Assembly: GCF_000380045.1 (NCBI RefSeq)
Contig: NZ_KB904358.1
Span: forward strand, 95,749-159,748
Direction of reading: 5' to 3'
DNA from: Streptococcus marimammalium DSM 18627
Lineage (GTDB): Bacteria > Bacillota > Bacilli > Lactobacillales > Streptococcaceae
DNA: 64,000 bases
Part shown: positions 53,248 through 63,096 of the stretch, piece by piece
Position numbering within the stretch: position 1 is the stretch's first letter
Layout of the letters: each line of letters opens with the position of its first letter
Position numbers and translations under genes: made by a program
Notes under the pieces: model-generated
Database searches by the model: none
What the model was told of the DNA's origin: nothing
What the model saw: only the letters and a program-made list of their open reading frames with translations

Positions 53248-55214
53248 TTGTTATCCCAATAGTGATGATGGCAATTAACGTCATTCCAGCTCAAGCAACG
53301 ACAGCAAATATTCCTGATGAGACTTTTAAAGCCTATCTCAATCAAAAACTCAATCAAAGTGACGATTCTGATATTGCTTTAGAACGGTTAGCAACTATAG
53401 AACAAATTGAACTTCCAGCTGGGGTCTCTGATCTTGAAGGGATACAATATTGTACTAACCTCACCTTTTTTAGAGATAATGGCAATGGACTTCCTTTAAA
53501 TTATCAAAAAATTGGAGAGTGTGCATCGCTGACATTTTTAGCTTTCATGAATTGTGGGATAGAAGATATCAGTTTTATAGCTAATTTAACTAACTTAACC
53601 TATTTAAATTTTTGGAACAACGATATTTCAGATATTAGTGTTCTTAAAAATCTCAAATCGTTAACAACACTAGATCTCAGTCACAATCACATCATGGATA
53701 TATCTCCTATTGCTAATTATGTTGATAACATGGCCAATTATTGCCATTTACACAGTCAAACTATCAATCTTACAGTAACCTGTGATAAAGAGGAAGACGG
53801 TTTTTGTGTCATAGAAAATCCAATTATTGGAATACACGGAGAACCTGTAGTACCTGATGGGATTGAACAAAATACTGCCACCTATGATGCTCAAACAAAT
53901 ACGTTTAAAATTGCCAAAGACAAAGAAAAATTCATTTTTTGTTTTCGTCAAAACACCAAAAATGAAAATCCTTTAAAAGATTTTGAAAATCTATATCAAG
54001 GTAATGTTTCTGTCACCATCAACCATCCCCTTCCAAATATCCTCAAAAACGTCTCACTTGCTACAACAGATGTTGTTTATACCTATGATGGAATGGAACA
54101 ACCTGCTATGAAAGCACATTCTGTTGATGAAAACGGACACAATGTCAAAATTGACTACAGCCTTGATGGGATTAATTGGACTAACGATATTAATGAAATA
54201 ACAGCAAAAAACACTTCTGATAGTAAAACAATCACTGTAAGAGCTCAAGTAGAGGGTGTCTACGAAGGTAGTATCATTCAAACACAAAAATTAGACATTG
54301 TAAAAAGAAAAATTATTTTAACATCAGAAAGTGCCCAAAAAAATGACGATGGTAAACCTCTTACCAATCCAAAGGTAACTATTAAAGGAGAAGGTTTTGC
54401 TGAAAACGAAGGAGCTAAATTTACTGTAACTGGAAGACAAAGTGGTCTTGGTATTTCTGATAATGAATTTACATATACTCTAAATGACAACACTCTAGCA
54501 GAAAATTATGATATTCAAATCATTTATGGAACACTTGAGGTGAAACCAGCTATTCATACAGTGACTTTCATTAATGGAGATAACACCTATGCAAGAGTTG
54601 AAGTCCAGGATGGAAAAACAATTGCTAGTGATGATTTAACAGAACAGAATATGCCAAATCAACCAACTAAAGATGGCTATACCTTCAAAGAATGGAATAC
54701 TAGCGCAGATGGGAAAAAGATGAGTTTTACTGAAACAACCGTTGTTAACCAAGACTTAAGTGTTTACGCTATCTATAGCTTAAAAGCATCTCCTATCACT
54801 GAAGCACCTGTATTAAAAGTAAGAGATGCAAGTATTAACCAAGGAGAACAGCTAGACTTAATGACCCTTATAGTATCTGCTGAAGATACAATAGATGGTG
54901 ATTTGACAAAATCTGTAGTCTTAGTTGATGACGGTAACTTTAAATCTGATAAAATAGGACAGTGCAAAATAACCTTTAGTGTCACAAATCGTTTAGGAGC
55001 AAGCACCACCAAAACTGCAACAGTAACAGTGATAAAAAAAGATGATTCTACTACAAAAACAACGCATCCGAAAAAAGAGAAAACAGACAATTCAAAATCA
55101 TCAGAAAAGCTTCCAGAAACAGGTGAAAGTGATAACCAATCATTGTTGTTTGGAGTTTCTGGACTAATAATATTAACTTTAATGATTTTTAGAAAAAGAA
55201 ATTTAACGCAATAA
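53244..55214 (+). CDS. LPXTG-anchored LRR/InlB-like surface protein (signal peptide out of frame)
   Basis: 656 aa from the first ATG in frame; the intended start is at 53215, one base out of frame. Domains: leucine-rich repeats (about 70-165: LTNLTYLNFWNNDISDI, LKSLTTLDLSHN), Ig-like/MBG-type repeats (270-435, YTYDGMEQPAMKA, KRKIILTSES), an InlB B-repeat (about 438-515, HTVTFINGDN and PTKDGYTFKEW), a DUF5011-like domain (520-600), and the sortase signal LPETGESD with membrane helix and basic tail. An adhesin or internalin-like surface protein. In this sequence export is likely lost or phase-off because of the 7-A tract. Confidence 0.85.
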   Translation: MIVIPIVMMAINVIPAQATTANIPDETFKAYLNQKLNQSDDSDIALERLATIEQIELPAGVSDLEGIQYCTNLTFFRDNGNGLPLNYQKIGECASLTFLAFMNCGIEDISFIANLTNLTYLNFWNNDISDISVLKNLKSLTTLDLSHNHIMDISPIANYVDNMANYCHLHSQTINLTVTCDKEEDGFCVIENPIIGIHGEPVVPDGIEQNTATYDAQTNTFKIAKDKEKFIFCFRQNTKNENPLKDFENLYQGNVSVTINHPLPNILKNVSLATTDVVYTYDGMEQPAMKAHSVDENGHNVKIDYSLDGINWTNDINEITAKNTSDSKTITVRAQVEGVYEGSIIQTQKLDIVKRKIILTSESAQKNDDGKPLTNPKVTIKGEGFAENEGAKFTVTGRQSGLGISDNEFTYTLNDNTLAENYDIQIIYGTLEVKPAIHTVTFINGDNTYARVEVQDGKTIASDDLTEQNMPNQPTKDGYTFKEWNTSADGKKMSFTETTVVNQDLSVYAIYSLKASPITEAPVLKVRDASINQGEQLDLMTLIVSAEDTIDGDLTKSVVLVDDGNFKSDKIGQCKITFSVTNRLGASTTKTATVTVIKKDDSTTKTTHPKKEKTDNSKSSEKLPETGESDNQSLLFGVSGLIILTLMIFRKRNLTQ

Positions 55215-55286
55215 AAACAAGACAGCCAAAACTTTGAATTAATGACTTTATAAAAAAATAGTAAGAGTTTTTAATAAACAATAACA

Positions 55287-55313
55287 AAAAGCATCCTTGG
55301 GTGCTTTTTGTAT
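55287..55313 (+). terminator. Terminator after the LRR gene
   Basis: AAAAAGCATCC-TT-GGGTGCTTTTTG. Confidence 0.85.
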
Positions 55314-55351
55314 TAAAGACTAGTTTATGATATAATAATTATAAGAAAGAG

Positions 55352-55591
55352 ATTCTTGTTATTCTAGTAAATAATTTTATAAAAAATTTTAAATCATATC
55401 ATAAATATGGTTTCATTTTATTGTTTCTTTACCTTACTTTACTATTGCTGTTAAAAAAATATTTTCAATTTATCCATCGTATTTTAGTGATTATTTGGAA
55501 TATCTGCTTTATTTTACTAGCCATCCGTATCACTTATATCATTCTTAAGCAAACTTATTTTACGATGAGTCTATGCCCAAGAAACCACTAG
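55352..55591 (+). pseudogene. Membrane-protein-like reading frame without a normal start
   Basis: An open frame of about 80 codons ends with TAG at 55589. It encodes two hydrophobic helices (FILLFLYLTLLLLL and VIIWNICFILLAIRITYIIL) with basic flanks, but no ATG, GTG or TTG lies before the first helix with a ribosome site. A promoter-like TGATATAAT (55328-55336) is right upstream. It is either a start-lost gene or uses ATT/ATA. The next gene (55609) is also a small membrane protein, so they may have been partners. Confidence 0.4.
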
Positions 55592-55608
55592 TATTAGGGG
55601 GTGACTAT

Positions 55609-55923
55609 ATGTCTGAGCAAAAAATGAGCACTATTTTTAAATACCTGTATCGCATGGGAAAGCTCTCTAGCTTATTAGCTTTGCTATGCATTGCTATTGT
55701 TTGGTTAGGAAATTTTTCTGCTCCAGATATCATGTTTTCAGTGCTAATGATGTGCTTATTAGTTTTGCTATACATTGCTATTATTAGTCTTGGGATGCTA
55801 GCTATTTCAGTAGTCATCTACTCAGTTAAGATAAAAAATACTAAATATTTTGTTAAATATTCATTTCTATGTATTTTATTCCTCATATTTATCATTGAAA
55901 TCTTAATAAAATTAACTAAATAA
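55609..55923 (+). CDS. Small three-helix membrane protein of unknown function
   Basis: 104 aa from the ATG at 55609, set by AGGGGGTGA 7 nt upstream. A short basic N-terminus (SEQKMSTIFKYLYRMGKLS) precedes three membrane helices (about 20-38, 43-70, 84-100). No motif is recognised. It follows a start-less membrane-protein frame and precedes a strong terminator. The small size and basic, hydrophobic character are compatible with an immunity or stress membrane protein, but nothing proves this. Confidence 0.6.
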   Translation: MSEQKMSTIFKYLYRMGKLSSLLALLCIAIVWLGNFSAPDIMFSVLMMCLLVLLYIAIISLGMLAISVVIYSVKIKNTKYFVKYSFLCILFLIFIIEILIKLTK

Positions 55924-55947
55924 AATGATAATAATCCCATATTTAAG

Positions 55948-55981
55948 AATAAAAAGCACCAAAAGGTGCTTTTTATTCTTA
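55948..55981. terminator. Bidirectional terminator
   Basis: AGAATAAAAAGCACC-AAAA-GGTGCTTTTTATTCT, a perfect 15-bp stem. Confidence 0.92.
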
Positions 55982-55984
55982 AAT

Positions 55985-56035
55985 CTAGAGAAGTTTTACG
56001 ACTTTGTCAAATTGTTTTTGCTCAGTAATAATCAT
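55985..56035 (-). pseudogene. Truncated 16-codon ORF after the immunity pseudogene
   Basis: AGGTGA and then ATG (56035) open a 16-codon frame (MIITEQKQFDKVVKLL) ending in TAG just before the terminator. It looks like the first codons of a second gene of a minus-strand operon whose remainder has been deleted. Confidence 0.4.
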
Positions 56036-56042
56036 TAAAAAA

Positions 56043-56331
56043 TCACCTCATATTAGCTAAAGACATGGCAAGCATTTTTAAAAATCTTGCTTTTCCTCTA
56101 GTTTTGTCAATTCCTTTTGACCTAACAACATAAAGTCTACAACACTTTGAGGTGCCTTGTATTTGTTGGACATTAAATGGAGTGATACCTCATGAGCAAG
56201 CCTAGCAATGACGTATCATCCTGATCTTTTTGATATTAAACAAAGGCTTTCAAAAAAATGTTATAAAGAGGCTTATCTTTTTTAACGTCAATGTCATTTA
56301 AAACCGCTGTAAAATATTTTTCATACGTCAT
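56043..56331 (-). pseudogene. Decayed bacteriocin-immunity-like gene (EntA-immunity type)
   Basis: AGGAG and ATG (56331) start MTYEKYFTAVLNDIDVKKDK then PLYNIFLKAFV and a TAA (one base from GAA). Beyond it the frame goes on YQKDQDDTSLL, shifts (+/-1 near 56208) to ARLAHEVSLHLMSNKYKA then PQSVVDFMLLGQKELTKLEEK, and shifts again (near 56085) to ARFLKMLAMSLANMR and TGA. Joined, this is a helical protein of about 95 aa with the ANKYK/PQS pattern of enterocin A-type bacteriocin immunity proteins. One stop and two frameshifts make it a pseudogene. No bacteriocin structural gene is seen nearby. Confidence 0.75.
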
Positions 56332-56543
56332 ACTACTATTAAACTCCTATTATTTCAAATAAAATTGACCACCATTGTTATACCACTAAAATCTTTTGAC
56401 CCATAGTATGATATAATATTAGCAAGTTTAATTAACCTAACAGATTCAAACTAACTTCCATTCTATAAATGTTTATAACAACCCATTTCAAAGGCTCTCT
56501 AAAGCCTATTAAACCAACCATTACAAGACAAAGGAGACACATT
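56332..56543. other. Promoter region of the DUF3013-prmA-rsmE operon
   Basis: It holds an extended -10 TGATATAAT (56409-56417) and about 130 nt of leader before the DUF3013 start. On the minus strand the immunity pseudogene begins here. I see no other gene. Confidence 0.5.
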
Positions 56544-57014
56544 ATGGCAAAATACGGCTTTCTTTCCATTTTAGAAGAAGAGCTTGACAAAGCCTTTCAC
56601 TATGACTATGCTATCAACTGGAATAAGAAAAATCATGCAATTGAGGTCAGTTTTATTCTTGAGGCACAAAATAGTTCTGGGGTTGAAACGATTGATGATG
56701 ATGGTCAAATCGTTAGTGAAGATATTACTTTGGAGGATTTTATCTTATTTTACCAGCCTGATAAATCCCGTTTTGAAGAAACTGATTATCTTGTTACCAT
56801 TCCCTATCATCCCAAAAAGGGGTTTTCTCGTGAATTTCTTGCCGTTTTCGCCAATCATCTCAATGAGGTAGCAACTGATGGCTTAAGTGATTTAATGGAT
56901 TTTCTAGCCGATGACAGCCAGGAAGAATTTGTGATGGACTGGAAAAAAGAGTGTTTTGAGAAAGAGCTTGCTCAAATCACTGAAACCACTTTTTTCCCTT
57001 ATCCTAGATATTAA
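56544..57014 (+). CDS. DUF3013-family protein
   Basis: 156 aa from the ATG at 56544 with AAAGGAGA 8 nt upstream; the longer frame lies in the leader. The start MAKYGFLSILEEELDKAFHYDYAINWNKKNHAIEVSF is typical of DUF3013, a streptococcal/lactobacillal family of acidic soluble proteins with no known function. It starts the conserved operon DUF3013-prmA-rsmE (9-nt gap to prmA), so a link to ribosome modification is possible, but this is inference from position. Confidence 0.9.
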   Translation: MAKYGFLSILEEELDKAFHYDYAINWNKKNHAIEVSFILEAQNSSGVETIDDDGQIVSEDITLEDFILFYQPDKSRFEETDYLVTIPYHPKKGFSREFLAVFANHLNEVATDGLSDLMDFLADDSQEEFVMDWKKECFEKELAQITETTFFPYPRY

Positions 57015-57023
57015 GAGGTAATT

Positions 57024-57977
57024 ATGGACAAGTGGCAAGAATTAAAAGTCATTAGCAATCGTGAGGCTCAAGAGATTATTTCTAATCTCCTCATCGAAGC
57101 CGGTAGTCAAGGGGTTGCAATTGAAGATAGTGCTGACTATTTAGGGCAGGTTGGTCGTTATGGTGAAATTTTTCCGAACATTAGTCAATCTGATGACGTG
57201 AGCATTACCGCTTACTACCCTGAAAATATAGCCATTGCTGAAGTGAAAGCCGAGCTAAAAAATTGTTTGGAAACTCTAAAAAAAGAGACCATTATCACTG
57301 GCGACTTCCGATTTGAAACAAAAGAATTAGCTGAAGAAGACTGGGCAGACCAGTGGAAAAAATACTATGAGCCAACAAGAATTACTCACGATTTAACCAT
57401 CGTTCCCAGCTGGGCAGACTACCAAACAAGTAATAACGAAAAAATCATCAGACTTGATCCGGGAATGGCTTTTGGAACAGGTACCCATCCGACAACCAAG
57501 ATGAGCTTATTTGCCTTGAGCCAAGTCATCCGAGGTGGAGAAACAGTCATTGATGTCGGCACAGGGTCTGGTGTTCTTTCAATCGCCAGTTCCCTACTAG
57601 GTGCAAAGGATATCCACGCCTACGACCTAGACGATGTTGCTGTCCGAGTGGCAAAAGAAAATATCGCCCTCAATACAAACACTGCCAATATTTCTGTTAC
57701 CACTGGTGATCTCCTAAAAGGGATTGAAATTAAAGCCGATGTCATTGTCGCCAACATTCTTGCCGATATTCTAATCCATCTCACCGATGATGCCTATCAA
57801 CTCGTTAAAGAAAATGGCTACCTCATCATGTCTGGCATCATTTCAGACAAATGGGAAATGGTTAAAACAGCTGCTGAAAAAGCCGGTTTCTTTTTAGAAA
57901 CCCACATGATACAAGGAGAATGGCATGCTTGTGTCTTTAAAAAAACAAACGATAAAACAGGAGTAATGGGAGGCTAA
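57024..57977 (+). CDS. prmA: Ribosomal protein L11 methyltransferase
   Basis: 317 aa, usual length. An N-terminal substrate domain (1-100) is followed by the linker [14 protein letters not shown] and the SAM domain: [20 protein letters not shown] (PrmA signature), [15 protein letters not shown] (motif I) and [10 protein letters not shown] (N-I-L catalytic region). It trimethylates L11. AAGAGGTAA ribosome site. The rsmE ATG follows the stop directly, so the two are translationally coupled. Confidence 0.97.
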   Translation: MDKWQELKVISNREAQEIISNLLIEAGSQGVAIEDSADYLGQVGRYGEIFPNISQSDDVSITAYYPENIAIAEVKAELKNCLETLKKETIITGDFRFETKELAEEDWADQWKKYYEPTRITHDLTIVPSWADYQTSNNEKIIRLDPGMAFGTGTHPTTKMSLFALSQVIRGGETVIDVGTGSGVLSIASSLLGAKDIHAYDLDDVAVRVAKENIALNTNTANISVTTGDLLKGIEIKADVIVANILADILIHLTDDAYQLVKENGYLIMSGIISDKWEMVKTAAEKAGFFLETHMIQGEWHACVFKKTNDKTGVMGG

Positions 57978-58727
57978 ATGCAACAGTATTTTATTAAGGG
58001 ACTTCCTGTCACCACGCGTCTAATCATTAAAGACAAAGAAACAATTAAACACATGTTTTCAGTAATGAGACTGACAAATGATGAACAAGTCGTTCTGGTA
58101 TTTGATGATGGTGTTAAACGTCTAGCACAAGTCTCCAATCGTGAGATTTACGAACTTGAAATTCTTGAAGAACTAGCAGAAAACGTAGAATTGCCGGTTG
58201 ATGTGACGATTGCTTCGGGTTTTCCAAAAGGTGACAAGTTAGAGTGGATTGCTCAAAAAACCACCGAATTAGGAGCAAGTGCCATCTGGGGCTTTCCAGC
58301 TGATTGGTCCGTCGTCAAATGGGATGCCAAAAAATTGGTTAAGAAAACAGAGAAAATAGAAAAAATTGTTATCGGGGCTAGCGAACAAAGTAAACGCAAT
58401 CGACTACCCGAAGTAGGATTGTTTGCTAGTCAATCTGACTTTTTAGCGCAATTTTCCCAATTTGACAAGGTTTTAATTGCTTACGAGGAATCAGCCAAGA
58501 CTGGAGAAAAATCTCAACTGGCTAAAACCCTCTCTACTCTTAAAAAAGGTGAGAAAATCCTTTTTATCTTTGGACCAGAAGGTGGTTGGTCACCAGAAGA
58601 AATCAAAACCTTTCAGCAATATGGTGCCAATACTCTTGGACTAGGACCAAGAATCCTACGAACAGAAACAGCACCACTTTATGCTTTGAGCGCTATCAGT
58701 TATGCATTAGAACTTGATGATAAGTAG
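57978..58727 (+). CDS. rsmE: 16S rRNA m3U1498 methyltransferase
   Basis: 249 aa. An N-terminal PUA-like domain (HMFSVMRLTNDEQVVLVF) is joined to a SPOUT/TrmD-knot domain: IAQKTTELGASAIWGF, ASEQSKRNRLPEV, FGPEGGWSPEEI and LGPRILRTETAPLYALS, the RsmE hallmarks. It methylates U1498 in the decoding centre of 16S rRNA. Its start follows the prmA stop with no gap (TAAATG), with GGGAGG as ribosome site inside prmA. The usual order in related streptococci goes on directly to relA; here the M42-queH pair lies between. Confidence 0.96.
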   Translation: MQQYFIKGLPVTTRLIIKDKETIKHMFSVMRLTNDEQVVLVFDDGVKRLAQVSNREIYELEILEELAENVELPVDVTIASGFPKGDKLEWIAQKTTELGASAIWGFPADWSVVKWDAKKLVKKTEKIEKIVIGASEQSKRNRLPEVGLFASQSDFLAQFSQFDKVLIAYEESAKTGEKSQLAKTLSTLKKGEKILFIFGPEGGWSPEEIKTFQQYGANTLGLGPRILRTETAPLYALSAISYALELDDK

Positions 58728-58749
58728 GGCATTGACTAATAATAAAAAT

Positions 58750-58784
58750 CAAGAGGCTGGAACTTATGTTCCAGCCTCTTTCTT
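58750..58784. terminator. Terminator after rsmE
   Basis: AAGAGGCTGGAAC-TTAT-GTTCCAGCCTCTT, perfect 13-bp stem with T-rich tail. Confidence 0.92.
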
Positions 58785-58826
58785 ATTTAATATTGTTCAT
58801 TAATTTTAAATAAAGTCTCTAAAGGA

Positions 58827-59867
58827 TTACTTATCAATCATTTCACTTTTGATGTAAGCATCTACCAAACGCTCCGTTGCTTCCACCGAATCAATATGAC
58901 TACGTTCATACGAATGGCTTGACTCTACCCCTGCACCGATAAGGGCATGTCTCACTTCTGCTCCTGCTCGCATCGCTGCCGAAGCATCGCTCCCATAGAA
59001 AGGATAAATATCTAGTTTATAAGGAATTTGCTTACTCTCAGCCAGTGCTACCATCTGTTGACGCAAGCCATAATGGTATGGTCCTGAGGCATCTTTAACA
59101 CAGATTGAGACAGTGTATTCATCTGTTTGCTGGTCATCCCCCATTGCCCCCATATCAACCGCTAAATACTCAACAGTTTTTGCAGGAATACTTGAGTTGG
59201 CTCCATGACCTAATTCTTCAAAAGAACTAAAGTAAAAATGCGTCGTATAAGGCAAGGTTACTTGCTCTTTTTGATAAACCTTTAAGAGATTTAACAAAAT
59301 AGCTGCTGAAATTTTATCATCCAAATGACGCGATTTGATAAAACCAGACTGGGTGACAATCGTTCTTGGATCAAAAGAGATAAAATCCCCAACCTCAATC
59401 CCTAAAGCACGTGTTTCTGCTTCATTGGTCACTTTTTCATCAAGACGAACTTCCATATTGGCTTGGTTACGCTCTGCGCTTCCTGCGTCTTTATATACAT
59501 GAACACTAGTTTGATGCATTAAGATGGTACCAGAAATTACTTTACCATTTTTACTTACATGGACGCTACAATTTTCACCTTCAATCGCATTGTAAACAAA
59601 ACCACCAATCAAATCCATCTTTAAACGCCCATCAGGTTTAATGGCACGAACCATTGCCCCCAACGTATCCAGATGAGCAGTTAACAAGCGATGTTTTTTA
59701 TCATTTTCACCTGTTATGGTCACCATCAAGCCATCTTTTGGTGTTCTTTTAGCGGTATACCCCATTTTTTCCACCTCGGCTTGGACATAATCCATAATTT
59801 CAGTTGTATAGCCTGTTGGTGATGGAATAGCGGTTAATTTTTTAATATAGTTAACGGTTGGTGTCAT
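58827..59867 (-). CDS. M42-family aminopeptidase (glutamyl aminopeptidase-like)
   Basis: 346 aa. Metal ligands: AHLDTLGAMV (His-x-Asp), SRHLDDKISAAIL (bridging Asp), FEELGHGANS (catalytic Glu pair) and AVDMGAMGDD, with a C-terminal His in SSHSYERSH. M42 enzymes form tetrahedral dodecamers that trim peptides; the PepA members prefer Glu/Asp, and I cannot tell the preference here. AAGGAGAAAA ribosome site. It follows queH by 9 nt on the same strand, so they share a transcript. Cytoplasmic. Confidence 0.9.
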   Translation of the reverse strand: MTPTVNYIKKLTAIPSPTGYTTEIMDYVQAEVEKMGYTAKRTPKDGLMVTITGENDKKHRLLTAHLDTLGAMVRAIKPDGRLKMDLIGGFVYNAIEGENCSVHVSKNGKVISGTILMHQTSVHVYKDAGSAERNQANMEVRLDEKVTNEAETRALGIEVGDFISFDPRTIVTQSGFIKSRHLDDKISAAILLNLLKVYQKEQVTLPYTTHFYFSSFEELGHGANSSIPAKTVEYLAVDMGAMGDDQQTDEYTVSICVKDASGPYHYGLRQQMVALAESKQIPYKLDIYPFYGSDASAAMRAGAEVRHALIGAGVESSHSYERSHIDSVEATERLVDAYIKSEMIDK

Positions 59868-59876
59868 TTTTTCTCC

Positions 59877-60644
59877 TTAAATTGTTTTTCCCTTATAGGT
59901 GAAGACCACGTTTGGAAACTCATTTTCGGTGTCTTTATCTGCCATAAAGGCACTAGCATCTTTTTTGATCTGAACAAGGTCAATTCCCTGTGTCTTAGCA
60001 CCATAAACACAGCCACAATAACACTGTCGGTAGATATCATACTCTACACACATCTCAACAGAACGCCTATAGCCATTATTTTTCTTTAAATCGCTTGGTA
60101 AATATTGAGTTGTGTACAATTTTTGTACATCAATTCCCACTGCATTAATCACTTGTGAATTTTTGTGTGGGCTAATGGTTAAGGCACTACCAAAATAATC
60201 AAAACCAAGCTCGACAGCCTTTTGAGCAGTTTTATCTAGTCGGTAATCATAGCAAACTTTACATCTATCACCACCCTCGGGCTCATTTTCTAAACCACGA
60301 ACGACTTGTTTAAACTCGTTGGGTTGATAAGGTGCTGATAAAAATTGCACTGACTCACCTGTTTTCGCATTAAAATCATGAACAAATTTTTTAGTCACAT
60401 AAGCTCTTCTTTCATATTCAACCTTAGGGTGAATATTAGAATTAGCAAAATAAATGGTCACATCGCAGTATTGAGTCAGATATTCTAGTGTATATGTCCC
60501 GCATGGTGCACAACAAACATGCATCAAAACATTAGGACGTTGGCCTTTTTTTTGCCAATCTGCCACCATTTTTTGCATGACATGATCATAATTAATTTTT
60601 TGATTTGGATTAAGATTGTCCAAAATCTCCCGTAAATCGATCAT
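59877..60644 (-). CDS. queH: Epoxyqueuosine reductase QueH
   Basis: 255 aa. It has the QueH cysteine pattern: MHVCCAPCGTYTLEYL (Cys pair and third Cys near 43-47), DRCKVCYDYRL and YRQCYCGCVYG, which bind a [4Fe-4S] cluster and a second metal. It reduces epoxyqueuosine to queuosine in tRNA, replacing QueG. Tgt at 7.8 kb supplies the earlier step. AAAGGAAAA ribosome site; operon with the M42 peptidase downstream. Confidence 0.95.
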   Translation of the reverse strand: MIDLREILDNLNPNQKINYDHVMQKMVADWQKKGQRPNVLMHVCCAPCGTYTLEYLTQYCDVTIYFANSNIHPKVEYERRAYVTKKFVHDFNAKTGESVQFLSAPYQPNEFKQVVRGLENEPEGGDRCKVCYDYRLDKTAQKAVELGFDYFGSALTISPHKNSQVINAVGIDVQKLYTTQYLPSDLKKNNGYRRSVEMCVEYDIYRQCYCGCVYGAKTQGIDLVQIKKDASAFMADKDTENEFPNVVFTYKGKTI

Positions 60645-60869
60645 AAGTTTTCCTTTAATATACTAATTTTTTCATCACTAGCTCCATCTATTATATCACA
60701 TTGAAAGCACTTCGCCTATAGGCTATAATGGAACAAAACAGTGAGATATCAGCCTTTTTTGAAATTTTATTTCTCAAAACTTTTTATTTTCACCTTAAAA
60801 GTGATAAAATAGTACAATACAGAAAAAAAAATATATGAACATTCTTGTTCAATTAGTAAGGAAAATCAT

Positions 60870-63092
60870 ATGCCTAAAGAAAGAAATTATTCCGGCCAAG
60901 ATGTAGTGGTCTTGGCTGCGACATATATTAATCAAAAAGATGTCGCTCTTGTGCAAAAAGCACTTGATTTTGCTACACAGGCACATGAGGGGCAATTCCG
61001 GAAATCAGGTGAACCCTACATCATTCATCCCATTCAAGTTGCAGCTATCTTAGCACAACTCCATTTGGATGCCACAACCGTAGCTTGTGGGTTTTTACAT
61101 GACGTAGTAGAAGATACTGATTACACATTAGATGATTTAGAGGAAGCCTTTGGTAAAGATATTCGTATTATTGTTGACGGTGTAACCAAGTTAGGTAAAG
61201 TCAAATACCGTTCACATGAAGAACAATTAGCTGAAAATCACCAGAAAATGCTAATGGCTATGTCACAAGATATTCGTGTTATCTTAGTCAAACTGGCTGA
61301 TCGTTTACATAATATGAGAACACTTAAACATCTAAGAAAAGATAAACAAGAACGTATTTCTCATGAAACTATGGAAATATACGCACCTCTTGCTCATCGT
61401 TTGGGAATTAGTAGAATCAAATGGGAGTTAGAAGATCTTGCTTTTCGTTATATCAACGAATATGAATTTTATAAAATTTCTCGAATGATGAGAGAAAAAC
61501 GTAGAGAACGAGAAGCACTTGTGGATGATATTGTTCATAAAATAAACCAATACACAAAAGAACAAGGTCTTTTGGGTGATGTTTATGGTCGGCCAAAACA
61601 TATTTATTCTATTTATCGAAAAATGCGTGACAAGAAAAAACGTTTTGAACAAATCTTTGATTTAATTGCAATTCGTTGTATCATGGAAACATCAAGCGAT
61701 GTGTACGCTATGGTTGGTTATATTCATGAACTATGGCGTCCAATGCCAGGTCGCTTTAAAGACTATATCGCAGCACCTAAAGCCAATGGTTACCAATCCA
61801 TTCACACAACTGTTTATGGACCAAAAGGACCCATTGAAATTCAAATTCGTACCAAAGAAATGCACAAAGTTGCCGAATATGGTATTGCTGCTCATTGGGC
61901 CTACAAAAAAGGAGTTAAAGAAAAAGTTAATTCTAAAAAAGCAACTTTTGGTATGCGATTAATCAAAGAAATTGTAGAATTACAAGATGATTCAGTAAAT
62001 GCTAAAGATTTTGTCACTTCAGTCAAAGAGGATATTCTAGCAGAACGTATTTATGTCTTTACACCAAATGGTGCTGTTAAAGAATTACCAAAAGATTCCG
62101 GTCCGATTGATTTTGCTTATGCCATTCATACACAAGTTGGTGAAAAAGCAATTGGTGCCAAGGTCAATGGACGAATGATTCCACTGACTGCCAAATTAAA
62201 AACAGGTGATGTTGTTGAAATAGTGACAAACAGCAATTCCTTTGGACCTAGTCGTGACTGGATTAAGATTGTCAAAACCAATAAGGCTAGAAATAAGATT
62301 AGACAATTCTTTAAAAATCAAGATAAAGAACTTTCTATTAATAAAGGTCGCGAACTTCTTATCGAATGTCTCCAAGAACATGGTTATGTTGCCAATAAAT
62401 TCCTTGATAAAAAACATATTGAAAACATTTTACCTAAAGTTAGTTATAGTAGTGAAGAGGCTCTTTACGCTGGCGTTGGATTTGGAGAAGTTAGTGCCCT
62501 CAGTATTTTCAATAAATTAACTGAAAAAGAGCGCCGCAAGGAAGAAAAAGCTAAAGCAGCAGCTGAAGCTAATGAACTTCTTAAAGGTGGAGAAATTAAA
62601 CATGAACAAAAACCATCACAAACTCTTAAAGTGAAAAGTGAAGATGGGGTGATTGTTCAAGGAGAATCTGGTCTTTTGATGAGAATTGCAAAATGTTGTA
62701 ATCCAATTCCTGGAGATGATATTGCAGGCTATATCACTAAAGGCAGAGGAATTGCCATACACCGTTCGGACTGCCAAAATCTCAAAAGTCAAGAAAACTA
62801 TGAACAACGTCTCATTGAAGTCGAATGGGATATGGCAAATGCTAACAAAGAATATCTTGCTGAGATTGATATTTATGGGCTAAATCGTGGTGGAGTCTTA
62901 AATGATATCTTACAAACGTTGTCAAACAATACCAAAAATATTACCTCAGTAAATGCACAACCAACTAAAGATATGAAATTTGCTAATATTCATATTGCTT
63001 TTGCTGTCAGCAATCTCACTGCACTAACAACAGTAGTTGATAAAGTAAAAAGCATACCAGATGTCTATTCTGTGAAAAGAACAAATGGGTAA
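60870..63092 (+). CDS. relA: Bifunctional (p)ppGpp synthetase/hydrolase (Rel)
   Basis: 740 aa, full RSH length. An HD hydrolase domain (HDVVEDT in [20 protein letters not shown]) is followed by the synthetase domain ([27 protein letters not shown]), then TGS ([18 protein letters not shown], near 395-455), a Cys-rich helical part ([13 protein letters not shown]) and an ACT/RRM domain. It makes and degrades (p)ppGpp in the stringent response. Both active sites look intact. dtd follows with a 4-nt gap. TAAGGAAAA ribosome site. Confidence 0.97.
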   Translation: MPKERNYSGQDVVVLAATYINQKDVALVQKALDFATQAHEGQFRKSGEPYIIHPIQVAAILAQLHLDATTVACGFLHDVVEDTDYTLDDLEEAFGKDIRIIVDGVTKLGKVKYRSHEEQLAENHQKMLMAMSQDIRVILVKLADRLHNMRTLKHLRKDKQERISHETMEIYAPLAHRLGISRIKWELEDLAFRYINEYEFYKISRMMREKRREREALVDDIVHKINQYTKEQGLLGDVYGRPKHIYSIYRKMRDKKKRFEQIFDLIAIRCIMETSSDVYAMVGYIHELWRPMPGRFKDYIAAPKANGYQSIHTTVYGPKGPIEIQIRTKEMHKVAEYGIAAHWAYKKGVKEKVNSKKATFGMRLIKEIVELQDDSVNAKDFVTSVKEDILAERIYVFTPNGAVKELPKDSGPIDFAYAIHTQVGEKAIGAKVNGRMIPLTAKLKTGDVVEIVTNSNSFGPSRDWIKIVKTNKARNKIRQFFKNQDKELSINKGRELLIECLQEHGYVANKFLDKKHIENILPKVSYSSEEALYAGVGFGEVSALSIFNKLTEKERRKEEKAKAAAEANELLKGGEIKHEQKPSQTLKVKSEDGVIVQGESGLLMRIAKCCNPIPGDDIAGYITKGRGIAIHRSDCQNLKSQENYEQRLIEVEWDMANANKEYLAEIDIYGLNRGGVLNDILQTLSNNTKNITSVNAQPTKDMKFANIHIAFAVSNLTALTTVVDKVKSIPDVYSVKRTNG

Positions 63093-63096
63093 AAAA

